From: an uncultured Blautia sp.
GTDB taxonomy: Bacteria > Bacillota > Clostridia > Lachnospirales > Lachnospiraceae
Direction of reading: 5' to 3'
NCBI GenBank assembly: GCA_900547685.1
Contig: URHS01000014.1
Location: 1-50,192, forward strand
Length of the DNA stretch: 50,192 nt
The position numbers and the translations under genes are program-made. Positions 43,265 to 50,192 of the stretch are shown piece by piece. The notes beneath the pieces were generated by a model, which worked only from the letters and a program-made list of their open reading frames with translations, made no database searches and was not told the origin of the DNA. Within the stretch, counting starts at the first letter, position 1, and each line of letters begins with the position of its first letter.

Positions 43265-44021
43265 GATTTAAGTCACCCCCCAGAAGTGAAATCACATGAA
43301 TAATCTCATTAAAAAATTCTTTCCTGTCGTTACTTCCTTTTCTCAGCTCGTGAAATAACTTACCGTCTTTCATAAACAGAACACGCTTTGCATAACTTGC
43401 TGAAAAAGCATCATGTGTCACCATTAAAATCGTAGCCTGCAACGCCTCATTCATATATTGAAGACTGCTAAGAAACATACCTGCACTTTGAGAATCCAAT
43501 GCTCCTGTAGGTTCATCGGCTAAAATCAGTGAAGGCTCTGTCACCATTGCCCTTGCACAGGCAATTCTTTGACGCTGTCCGCCTGACATTTCATAAGGGT
43601 ATTTCTTTAAAATTTCTTCTACATTGAGTTTTTCACAGATTTCTCTGACTTTCTTCCTGATTTCTTCTGGTTTTTTCCCTTGTATCTGGAGGGCAAGAGC
43701 TACATTGTCAAAAGCATTTAAAGTATCTAAAAGATTAAAATCCTGAAAAATAAATCCCAGCTTCTCTCTTCGAAACTTCATTAATGCATTGCCCTTTAGT
43801 TTTATAATGTCCTGTCCTTTCAGCAAAACATGACCGCTTGTCACCTTATCAATAGTGGAAATACAGTTTAAAAGTGTTGTTTTTCCAGAACCGCTGGCAC
43901 CCATAATTGCTGTAAATTCTCCTTTATTTACCTGAAAACTAATGTCATTCACTGCCTTTGTAAGACTTGTTTTATTCCCATAAAATTTTACCAGATTTTG
44001 AACTTCTAATAATGTTCCCAT
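43254..44021 (-). CDS. bceA: BceA-type ABC ATP-binding protein
   Basis: ATPase of the LolD/MacB/BceA group, 255 residues from the ATG at 44,021 (AGGAGG 6 bases upstream; an in-frame start at 44,051 would remove the ribosome site). Motifs: Walker A GASGSGKTT, Q-loop FIFQDFNLLDT, signature YEMSGGQRQR, Walker B LILADEPTGALDS and switch His in VTHDAFSAS. TATAAT at 44,050-44,055 without a good -35, plus a palindrome 40 bases further up, fits activation by the regulator next door. Confidence 0.92.
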   Translation of the reverse strand: MGTLLEVQNLVKFYGNKTSLTKAVNDISFQVNKGEFTAIMGASGSGKTTLLNCISTIDKVTSGHVLLKGQDIIKLKGNALMKFRREKLGFIFQDFNLLDTLNAFDNVALALQIQGKKPEEIRKKVREICEKLNVEEILKKYPYEMSGGQRQRIACARAMVTEPSLILADEPTGALDSQSAGMFLSSLQYMNEALQATILMVTHDAFSASYAKRVLFMKDGKLFHELRKGSNDRKEFFNEIIHVISLLGGDLNHVV

Positions 44022-44092
44022 GTCATACCTCCTATTTTTTTCAAGTATCATTATAAGTTTTTCATCTTATCCAAACCATTTTTTTGTATAAA

Positions 44093-44118
44093 ATAACCTT
44101 ACATTACTGTAAGGTTAT
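44093..44118. promoter_or_regulatory. Candidate BceR operator
   Basis: ATAACCTTACA-GTAA-TGTAAGGTTAT on the minus strand, 11-base arms without mismatch. Its centre TTACA-N4-TGTAA fits the TNACA-N4-TGTAA binding pattern reported for BceR-like regulators. It overlaps the bceS stop and lies upstream of the bceA -10. It could also serve as a terminator (UUUUAU follows). Confidence 0.75.
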
Positions 44119-45128
44119 CTTAAAACATCTAAGTACTCATTCTCATAAAATTCTATGGTAACTTCTGTATATTCTCCTTCTTTTGATTGTACAGTCAATC
44201 TGTGCCCCAAACGTTTACAAAGCGTATTACATAAATACAGCCCCATTCCCGTAGAAGCCTGCTGTATTCTGCCATTTTTACCGGTAAAAGATTTTTCAAA
44301 GACTCTTGGTAAGTCTTCCTTCGCAATCCCCATACCATTGTCCAAAATATGAAGAAAACTATGCTTTCCGTCTTGATGACTCCATATTCGAATTATGCTG
44401 TCTTCTCTCTTATACTTTACTGCATTACTGACAATCTGTCCCAAAATAAACCGCATCCATTTCTCATCTGTATACACGGAAATATCCTGTGTTTCCTGCA
44501 AAATTTTTATCTTATTTAAAATCAGGCTATCTCTATTTTCAGAAATACACTGGTTAGTAAGTTTCTTTAAAGAATATGGCGCAATCCTATAATCCTTTTC
44601 CGGAACTTCACTTCTTAGATAATAAAGGACCTGTTCAACATAGTTTTCAATCCGTCCTACCTGCTCCTTTAAAGTTCTGGTTGACGTATCTTTATACTCA
44701 TGAAGAATAAGGCGAATACTGGCAATAGGAAGTTTTACCTCATGTACCCATGTTTCGATATACCGTTTAAATTCATTATTTTTTCGTATCTGCATAAAAA
44801 TTTCATCGTTCATGGATTTCTGCATTTCCGATAACACATCGTAAAAAATCTGCCCTTCCAAAAATTCCGGTTTTTCCAGCATTTCCATTAACAGATATTT
44901 TTCTTCCAGCTTTTGAAGTTTCTGCTCTAAATCCTGATAAAAGTTCTTTTTTCTCTTATAATCATAAATTCCTGCCGCAAAAATCCCTAAAAATAAAACT
45001 GTCAAAACAAAAATTTGCAGTGTAATACTTAAATTAAAAAGTAAAAAAATCCCTTCTGTAACTCCCATACATATCAGAAAAATCAAGATACAAATTCCAT
45101 GGTCTTTTAAATATCTTTTTATGCTCAT
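44115..45128 (-). CDS. bceS: BceS-type intramembrane-sensing histidine kinase
   Basis: 337 residues. Two membrane helices (about 12-31 and 36-55) are joined by a turn of only a few residues, the hallmark of intramembrane-sensing kinases that read the flux of their ABC transporter. The H-box has His129 in WVHEVKLPIAS; the ATPase domain has NAVKYK (N-box), LDNGMGIAKEDLPRVFEKSF and STGMGLYLCN (G-boxes). It overlaps the regulator gene by 4 bases. Confidence 0.93.
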   Translation of the reverse strand: MSIKRYLKDHGICILIFLICMGVTEGIFLLFNLSITLQIFVLTVLFLGIFAAGIYDYKRKKNFYQDLEQKLQKLEEKYLLMEMLEKPEFLEGQIFYDVLSEMQKSMNDEIFMQIRKNNEFKRYIETWVHEVKLPIASIRLILHEYKDTSTRTLKEQVGRIENYVEQVLYYLRSEVPEKDYRIAPYSLKKLTNQCISENRDSLILNKIKILQETQDISVYTDEKWMRFILGQIVSNAVKYKREDSIIRIWSHQDGKHSFLHILDNGMGIAKEDLPRVFEKSFTGKNGRIQQASTGMGLYLCNTLCKRLGHRLTVQSKEGEYTEVTIEFYENEYLDVLR

Positions 45129-45793
45129 ATTAAGATATATCCCTGCCTTCTTCTTGTTTCAATCACACCTGACAGTTGTATTTCCTCCAGCTTCTTCCTC
45201 AGCCGATTGATGTTTACAGTCAGTGTATTATCATCTACAAAGTCATTGCAGTCCCATAAATAATCCATAAGTTCATCTCTTGATACGATTTTTCCTCTGT
45301 TTTTTAACAGATAGTGAAAAATAGAAATTTCATTTTTCGACAGTACAATTTCTTGGTTCTGATAGCGCAAGGTACTCTTTAAAGGATTTAAAAAAACTCC
45401 TTTGTACTCTATTTCTTCCTGATTTTCCCTTGGTTTTAATCTGCGAAAAAGTGCTTCTATTTTCAGCAGCAGAAGCGCCGGATTATAGGGTTTTGTAATA
45501 TAGTCATCTGCCCCATAACTCATTGCCAGAATTTCATCTGTTTCCCCTGTTTTGCTGGTAAGCATAATCACCGGGACTTCAGAAATCCGTCTCAAATTCC
45601 TTAAAATTTCCTGCCCGTTTGTACCGGGCAGAATAATATCTAAAAGAACCAAATCTGCCTTTTCCTCTGCAATCTGTTGTTCTGTCTTCTCAAATTTTAC
45701 AATCTGACATACCTCATACCCATTTTCTCTAAGCAGAGCTGAAAGTGCCTCACGCAAGACCTTATCATCTTCTATTACTATAATTTTCTTCAT
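45125..45793 (-). CDS. bceR: BceR-type response regulator (OmpR family)
   Basis: 222 residues from the ATG at 45,793, where GAGGTGG is well placed; a longer frame runs into mgtE and is rejected. Receiver domain with acidic pair ED8-9... and phosphoacceptor Asp52 (LVLLDIILPG), switch Thr (IMLTSKTGE) and Lys (DYITKPY); C-terminal winged helix with LSKNEISIFHYLLKNRGKIVSRDELMDYLW and DDNTLTVNINRLRKKL. Follows mgtE by 8 bases, so some read-through from the M-box transcript is possible. Confidence 0.95.
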   Translation of the reverse strand: MKKIIVIEDDKVLREALSALLRENGYEVCQIVKFEKTEQQIAEEKADLVLLDIILPGTNGQEILRNLRRISEVPVIMLTSKTGETDEILAMSYGADDYITKPYNPALLLLKIEALFRRLKPRENQEEIEYKGVFLNPLKSTLRYQNQEIVLSKNEISIFHYLLKNRGKIVSRDELMDYLWDCNDFVDDNTLTVNINRLRKKLEEIQLSGVIETRRRQGYILI

Positions 45794-45801
45794 AATCCAC
45801 C

Positions 45802-46596
45802 TCAAACTACGCCCAACAACTTTGTCGCTATGGTAAAGTATATCATAATAGAGCCCGCATCTACAATGGTAGTAATTAAGGGTGCTGCCATAATTGCAGG
45901 ATCCAGACGGAGCTTTCCTGCAAATAAAGGAAGAACACATCCAATAAGTTTTGCCATGAAAATAGTAGCCGTCAATGAAATTGCAATTAGAATAGCTAAC
46001 ATTCCGTTATGATAGCGCAGCATAATATACATGCCATTGGCGGCAGCCAGTCCTAAACTCACCAACAGAGCAACTCTTAATTCTTTAAACATTACCTTAA
46101 AAATGTCCCGAAAGCGAATTTCATCAAGAGCAATTCCTCGAATTACCAAAGTAGAACTTTGAGAACCACAATTTCCCCCTGTATCCGTAAGCATGGGAAT
46201 AAAGGAAACTAAAAGGGGCACTGCTGCAAAAGCAGACTCATAATGGGCAATAATTGTCTGCGTAATGGTTGCAGAAAGCATTAAAAACAACAACCAGCCC
46301 ATACGATTTTTTGCATGAATAAGCACGGACGTATCAAAATACTGTTTTTCTTGTACGTGCTTTTTTTCTTGTTCCGTAAGTATCCCTGCCAAATACATTT
46401 GAGTATCATCATCCAACTGAGAAAATACCTCTGCTGTTTTAGAACTTTCAATTAGACGAAAAACTTCTATTCTTTCCTTTTCCTCCAATTCTCCAAGAAG
46501 TCCGGCAATTTCTGCAATACTCATTCCTTCCAGAATACTTTCTACTGCCTTGAACTCTTTCATTTCCAACAATTCTGTAAAAATTTGTCTGTTCAT
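45802..46596 (-). CDS. mgtE: MgtE-family magnesium transporter lacking the CBS domains
   Basis: 264 residues against about 450 for usual MgtE. Residues 1-75 match the first half of the MgtE N-domain; then, where the rest of that domain and the two CBS modules should be, the protein passes through a short linker (EKKHVQEKQYFDTSVL) into a complete five-helix channel domain with FIPMLTDTGGNCGSQSSTLVIRG, the Mg-selective filter region. The join is in frame and the gene has a proper start and the M-box leader, so a short functional form is possible; CBS-based gating by Mg would be lost. Confidence 0.88.
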   Translation of the reverse strand: MNRQIFTELLEMKEFKAVESILEGMSIAEIAGLLGELEEKERIEVFRLIESSKTAEVFSQLDDDTQMYLAGILTEQEKKHVQEKQYFDTSVLIHAKNRMGWLLFLMLSATITQTIIAHYESAFAAVPLLVSFIPMLTDTGGNCGSQSSTLVIRGIALDEIRFRDIFKVMFKELRVALLVSLGLAAANGMYIMLRYHNGMLAILIAISLTATIFMAKLIGCVLPLFAGKLRLDPAIMAAPLITTIVDAGSIMIYFTIATKLLGVV

Positions 46597-46732
46597 TGCA
46601 ATACCTTCTTTCTGTATTTATTTTTTTGCCTATCTTACTTATACAATAACTGGCATCTGCTTCCATTGCCCTCACCTCTCTTTCTATTGCTAATCATTTT
46701 TTAGTTCATAAAACACAATACCCTAAGAACTA

Positions 46733-46766
46733 AAAAAACCTCCCGGCAAAATTCCGGAAGGTTTTA
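46733..46766 (-). terminator. Terminator of the M-box riboswitch
   Basis: CCTTCCGG / CCGGGAGG hairpin followed on the minus strand by UUUUUUU (46,733-46,738 and beyond), with AAAA before the stem. Directly after the M-box aptamer. Confidence 0.9.
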
Positions 46767-46767
46767 G

Positions 46768-46935
46768 CTTCTATTTCTGAGCGCTACGTACAAGCTTTAG
46801 TATCACAGGGCATATAAATTGCATTAGGTTATGCCTTCCACGACATAGCCTGCTAACCAGCGCATTGTGTCTCCACAAATCTGCGGCAGCAATCTTAGGT
46901 TTCCCAAATCCCTGTGGTAACCTCACCTACCGATT
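46768..46935 (-). promoter_or_regulatory. M-box (ykoK) magnesium riboswitch
   Basis: The minus strand contains the conserved M-box words: TCGGTAGGTGAGGTTACC near the 5' side, GCTGCCGCAGA, GGAGACACAATGCGCTGG, ATGCCCTGTGATACTAAAGCT and TACGTAGCGCTCAGAAATAGAAGC at the 3' side, where GCT...AGC closes the last helix. Mg binding is expected to favour the terminator and shut off mgtE. Confidence 0.93.
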
Positions 46936-46940
46936 TGCTC

Positions 46941-46970
46941 ATCATACTTCTTCTTATACTACTTTGTCAA
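46941..46970 (-). promoter_or_regulatory. Promoter of the M-box/mgtE transcript
   Basis: Minus strand TTGACA (46,965-46,970), 18-base spacer, TATGAT (46,941-46,946), directly before the aptamer. Confidence 0.85.
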
Positions 46971-46985
46971 CCCTAAATAAAACTT

Positions 46986-47159
46986 TTAAACAAATTGATT
47001 TCTCTCTAAATCATAAACATAATCAATTCCTGACAGCTTCATCTGAATTTCTTCTGCGTTCAATCCTTTGTCTTCACATAAGCCTTCAAAAGAAGAATAA
47101 AAATCTCGAAGCTGTGTATTTATATAGCTTAAAAGCATTACTGGATCTTTCGGTATCAT
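46986..47159 (-). CDS. DUF4250 protein, 57 aa
   Basis: A short protein MIPKDPVMLLSYINTQLRD... ending LSGIDYVYDLERNQFV, which matches the DUF4250 pattern (PxDPxMLLSxxNxxLRD, C-terminal GIDYxYxxxxNQFx). The function is unknown. AAAGGAG stands 7 bases before the ATG and the gene begins 12 bases after the clpB stop, so it is probably the last gene of the clpB transcript. Confidence 0.88.
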   Translation of the reverse strand: MIPKDPVMLLSYINTQLRDFYSSFEGLCEDKGLNAEEIQMKLSGIDYVYDLERNQFV

Positions 47160-47171
47160 TGCATTTCTCCT

Positions 47172-49763
47172 TTACTCTACATACTTTTCATGAGCAACTA
47201 ATTCATCATTTTCTACATCAATAACAATCCTGCTGCCAGCACTTATATTTCCTGCAAGAATTAACTTCGCAGTTAAAGTTTCCACATATTTTTGTACATA
47301 TCTTTTCAAAGGACGAGCTCCATAGACAGGATCATATCCGCCCTCAATAATATAATCTTTTGCAGCTTTTGTCAATTCTATAGATAGCTCCTGATCTTTT
47401 AATCGTTTATTTAAGTCTGCTAAAAGAAGCTCTACAATGCCTCCAATATTTTCTTTTGTCAGTGGTTTAAACATAATCATTTCATCTAAACGGTTCAAAA
47501 ATTCCGGTCTGAAATGAGCCCTTAAATCACGCTCTACCGCATCTCTTGCTTCCTGCTTAATCTCACCATTTTCCTCAATTCCTTCCAAAAGATATGGAGA
47601 ACCAATATTGGAAGTCATAATTAAAATGGTATTTTTAAAGTCCACGGTTCTTCCCTGAGAGTCCGTAATACGGCCATCATCCAGCACCTGCAAAAGTACA
47701 TTAAATACATCAGGATGCGCCTTTTCAATCTCGTCAAAAAGAACAACAGAATATGGTTTTCTTCGCACTGCTTCTGTAAGCTGTCCGCCTTCTTCATATC
47801 CTACATATCCCGGAGGCGCTCCAATGAGTCTGGATACAGAATATTTCTCCATATATTCACTCATATCAATACGAACCATGTTCTGCTCATCATCAAACAG
47901 CGTAGCTGCCAAAGTCTTTGCAAGCTCTGTCTTACCTACACCGGTAGGGCCTAAAAACAGGAATGAACCAATGGGTTTTGTAGGATCTTTAATACCTGCT
48001 TTAGAACGAATAATCGCATCTGTAACCTTTGTTACACCTTCATCCTGACCAATGACGCGTTTATGAAGTTCTTCCTCAAGATGAAGAATTTTTGTTCTCT
48101 CTCCTTCTGTCAGTTTAGCTACCGGAATACCGGTCCAACGAGAGATAATTCTGGCAATTTCTTCATCTGTAACGCTTTCATGAACCAGAGATAAATCCTG
48201 ATTTTTCACTTTTTCCTCTTCTGCCTGCAACTGTTTCTGCAGCTTTGGAAGTTCTCCGTACTGAAGCTTTGCAGCTTCATCTAAATCATAATTTCTCTGA
48301 GCCTTTTGAATTCTGTTATTCATATCTTCAATCTGCTCACGAAGTTTCTGAAGGCGTTCCACTGTAGATTTTTCATTATCCCACTGGGCTTTCTGCGCAT
48401 TAAAGCTGTCCCTTAATTCCGCCATTTCCTTCTGCAAATCTACCAGTCTGTCCTGACTTAACCTGTCGTCTTCCTTCTTTAATGCTGCTTCTTCAATCTC
48501 CATCTGCATGATTTTTCTTCGCATTTCATCCAATTCCGTAGGCATGGAGTCCAGCTCTGTTTTAATCAATGCACAGGCTTCATCTACCAAGTCAATGGCT
48601 TTATCCGGAAGAAATCTATCGCTGATATATCTGTCAGAAAGGGTGGCTGCTGCAACTAAAGCACTGTCTGTAATCTTTACTCCGTGAAATACCTCATAAC
48701 GTTCTTTCAATCCTCTTAAAATAGAAATGGTATCTTCCACAGTAGGTTCTTCTACCATTACAGGCTGAAATCTTCTTTCCAATGCAGCATCTTTTTCAAT
48801 GTACTGACGATATTCATCAAGGGTTGTTGCACCGATACAATGCAATTCACCTCTTGCCAGCATTGGTTTTAACATATTGCCGGCATCCATAGCTCCGTCT
48901 GTTTTTCCTGCACCTACAATCAAGTGAAGTTCATCAATAAAGAGAATAATCTGACCTTCACTTTTTCTGACTTCTTCCAAAACAGCCTTTAATCTTTCTT
49001 CAAATTCACCTCGATATTTTGCCCCTGCAACTAACGCACCCATATCCAAAGCAAATATCTTTTTATCCTTTAATCCTTCCGGTACATCACCTTGAACAAT
49101 ACGCTGTGCCAATCCTTCTACAGCTGCTGTTTTACCAACACCAGGTTCACCAATAAGCACTGGATTGTTCTTCGTCTTTCTGGAAAGAATACGGATTACA
49201 TTGCGGATTTCCGCATCTCTTCCGATTACAGGATCCAGCTTCTGCGCTCTTGCTTTTTCTACTAAATCCTGTCCATATTTATTCAAAGTATCATAAGTAA
49301 CCTCCGGATTATCCGTAGTAACTCTCTGATTTCCTCTCACTGTGCTGAGAGCCTGCAGGAAACGTTCTCTGCTAATTCCATATTCATTCCATATTTTCTT
49401 CATAGAAGGGCTGGGATTATTCAATAATGCTAAAAATAAATGCTCTACGGAAACATATTCATCTCCCATAGTTCTGGCTTCATCTTCTGCAGTTACCAAT
49501 GCCTTATTTAAGTATTGTCCAATATAAGGCTGCCCTCCGGATACCTTTGTCCTTGCATTCAAAGCCTGCTCCACTCTATTGAGAAAATGTTCTTTTTGAA
49601 TTTCCATTTTCTCAATGAGTTTTAAAATCAGACTGTCCTCCTGCTTTAATAAATTGTATAACAAATGCTCCTGTTCGACTTCCTGATTGCCAAATTCATA
49701 AGCAGTTTTTTCTAAATCCTGAACAGCCTGAAGTGATTTCTGCGTAAATTTACTGATATTCAT
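47172..49763 (-). CDS. clpB: ClpB, protein-disaggregating AAA+ chaperone
   Basis: Rescues aggregated proteins together with DnaK. The 863 residues (ATG 49,763 with GGAGGG 6 bases upstream) hold two Clp N repeats (1-145), AAA domain 1 with GEPGVGKTAAVEG and IDELHLIVGAG, a long coiled-coil middle domain (about 405-525), AAA domain 2 with GPTGVGKTELAK, VVLFDEIEKAHPDV and the pore loop YVGYEEGG, and a C-terminal D2-small domain. The presence of the full middle domain separates it from ClpC/ClpA. Confidence 0.97.
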   Translation of the reverse strand: MNISKFTQKSLQAVQDLEKTAYEFGNQEVEQEHLLYNLLKQEDSLILKLIEKMEIQKEHFLNRVEQALNARTKVSGGQPYIGQYLNKALVTAEDEARTMGDEYVSVEHLFLALLNNPSPSMKKIWNEYGISRERFLQALSTVRGNQRVTTDNPEVTYDTLNKYGQDLVEKARAQKLDPVIGRDAEIRNVIRILSRKTKNNPVLIGEPGVGKTAAVEGLAQRIVQGDVPEGLKDKKIFALDMGALVAGAKYRGEFEERLKAVLEEVRKSEGQIILFIDELHLIVGAGKTDGAMDAGNMLKPMLARGELHCIGATTLDEYRQYIEKDAALERRFQPVMVEEPTVEDTISILRGLKERYEVFHGVKITDSALVAAATLSDRYISDRFLPDKAIDLVDEACALIKTELDSMPTELDEMRRKIMQMEIEEAALKKEDDRLSQDRLVDLQKEMAELRDSFNAQKAQWDNEKSTVERLQKLREQIEDMNNRIQKAQRNYDLDEAAKLQYGELPKLQKQLQAEEEKVKNQDLSLVHESVTDEEIARIISRWTGIPVAKLTEGERTKILHLEEELHKRVIGQDEGVTKVTDAIIRSKAGIKDPTKPIGSFLFLGPTGVGKTELAKTLAATLFDDEQNMVRIDMSEYMEKYSVSRLIGAPPGYVGYEEGGQLTEAVRRKPYSVVLFDEIEKAHPDVFNVLLQVLDDGRITDSQGRTVDFKNTILIMTSNIGSPYLLEGIEENGEIKQEARDAVERDLRAHFRPEFLNRLDEMIMFKPLTKENIGGIVELLLADLNKRLKDQELSIELTKAAKDYIIEGGYDPVYGARPLKRYVQKYVETLTAKLILAGNISAGSRIVIDVENDELVAHEKYVE

Positions 49764-49805
49764 AAAAAATCCCTCCATTTATACTAATTTCTTTGTTCTA
49801 GTGTT

Positions 49806-49848
49806 ACTATAACACCATTTACTAGCCACGTCAATAGGTGAGTGCTAA
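49806..49848 (-). promoter_or_regulatory. clpB promoter with a degenerate CIRCE operator
   Basis: Minus strand TTGACG (49,829-49,834), 17-base spacer, TATAGT (49,806-49,811). TTAGCACTC, a perfect CIRCE half-site, lies at 49,840-49,848; nine bases further on, where GAGTGCTAA is expected, stands CGTGGCTAG (49,822-49,830), which keeps only the GCTA core. HrcA control is likely but may be weak. Confidence 0.75.
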
Positions 49849-49873
49849 TATTTTTTGTGAAGATTGTGTGAAC

Positions 49874-50008
49874 GTTACGAGCCATGCACATTTACGTGAA
49901 AAGCCCTCTTTATCAAGCTTGCTTGATAAAGAGGGCTTTTTCATGGAAATGTATAGGGCGACAGCCCTACAGCGAGGGAATTCTTTCCCGAGCTGTGCAT
50001 GGCGTAAC
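49874..50008. repeat. Long inverted-repeat element with inner hairpins
   Basis: Outer arms GTTACGAGCCATGCACA (49,874-49,890) and TGTGCATGGCGTAAC (49,994-50,008) pair with a 2-base bulge. Inside, 49,899-49,918 and 49,921-49,940 form a 20-bp perfect stem with U-runs on both strands (bidirectional terminator), followed by small hairpins AGGGC/GCCCT and GGGAA/TTCCC. No coding potential beyond frames forced by the symmetry. Could be a MITE-like or structured repeat. Confidence 0.65.
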
Positions 50009-50192
50009 ATTCTCTTTCGCACTCGGTTTTCTTGATTTGACCACATTTTTACGACAAATTCTTGGAAAAATATATTTGTCTGATTTTCTTACTACTCCTC
50101 ATCTCTTTTATTATTAGATTTCAGGCATACTTGCTAATTTCTTCTATTCAGCCTTCCCCTCTGGGAAAATAATTTTAAACACAAAGAAAAAA
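50009..50192. other. Right edge, no gene recognised
   Basis: The minus strand frame ending at TAG 50,144-50,146 reads FFVFKIIFPEGKAE from the edge and might be the last residues of a gene outside the window. Otherwise AT-rich sequence without a clear signal. Confidence 0.25.

Noticed and set aside
49831..50117. Overlapping frames of 60-77 codons on both strands at the right edge
   Set aside because: They run through the long inverted repeat and owe their openness to its symmetry; no ribosome sites and no domain likeness.
1..50192. CRISPR arrays, tRNA or rRNA genes, prophage genes
   Set aside because: No spaced direct repeats, no cloverleaf or rRNA words and no phage structural genes noticed by eye; the window was not searched with software.
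50144..50192. C-terminus of another gene at the window edge
   Set aside because: Only 15 codons are visible, too few to support an identity.

Overview
The window looks like two different gut Firmicutes joined inside one gene. Bases 1 to about 12,300 read as a Negativicute, Megamonas-like: it carries a cobalamin-dependent succinate-to-propionate pathway, a biotin-dependent decarboxylase of the sodium-pump family, Rex and an O-antigen-ligase-type membrane protein that fits a diderm envelope. Bases from about 12,350 to the end read as a spore-forming Lachnospiraceae member: T-box, cobalamin and M-box RNA leaders, an alpha/beta-type spore protein, AddAB, a Bce-type module and ClpB with half a CIRCE element. 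The change in codon and base style falls within valS (11,364-14,018), in a highly conserved stretch, and the reading frame stays open across it. An assembly chimera is the simplest explanation; a natural transfer cannot be excluded from sequence alone.

Left part, all on the minus strand. A promoter at 7,900-7,928, whose -35 is covered by a 25-bp palindrome, drives a propionyl-CoA:succinate CoA-transferase, a two-subunit methylmalonyl-CoA mutase (large subunit plus separate B12 subunit), then after an intrinsic terminator the mutase chaperone MeaB, methylmalonyl-CoA epimerase, and the decarboxylase alpha, small and biotin-carrier subunits. Together they convert succinyl-CoA to propionyl-CoA and CO2 and recycle CoA to succinate. 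The membrane beta subunit and the full delta subunit are not here. Upstream lie rex, an O-antigen-ligase-like gene, a frameshifted folC and the 3' part of valS.

Right part, 12.35-24 kb. The 5' part of valS has a valine T-box leader. Then come an endonuclease/exonuclease/phosphatase-fold protein, a secreted protein that apparently starts at ATC, an ABC-2 exporter, an orphan cobalamin riboswitch followed by a structured stretch without an intact gene, a spore protein, an envelope-stress-type operon (PadR, HAAS/DUF1700, DUF4097 toastrack, PspC), a broken GH36 alpha-galactosidase and a divergent AraC regulator.

Right part, 24-50 kb. addBA forms an operon read from 31.4 to 24.3 kb, preceded by a HAD phosphatase and an EamA permease. 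NadE, Hsp33 and a methyltransferase form a second minus-strand group. An ArsR-type regulator faces an ABC exporter whose promoter contains a 37-bp perfect palindrome. Next are an Rpn-family nuclease, an orphan HicB-like protein, a BceRSAB-like antimicrobial-peptide detoxification module with a TTACA-N4-TGTAA operator, a short MgtE without CBS domains under an M-box riboswitch, a DUF4250 gene, clpB, and a long inverted-repeat element at the right edge. I saw no tRNA, rRNA, CRISPR array, prophage or complete insertion sequence.
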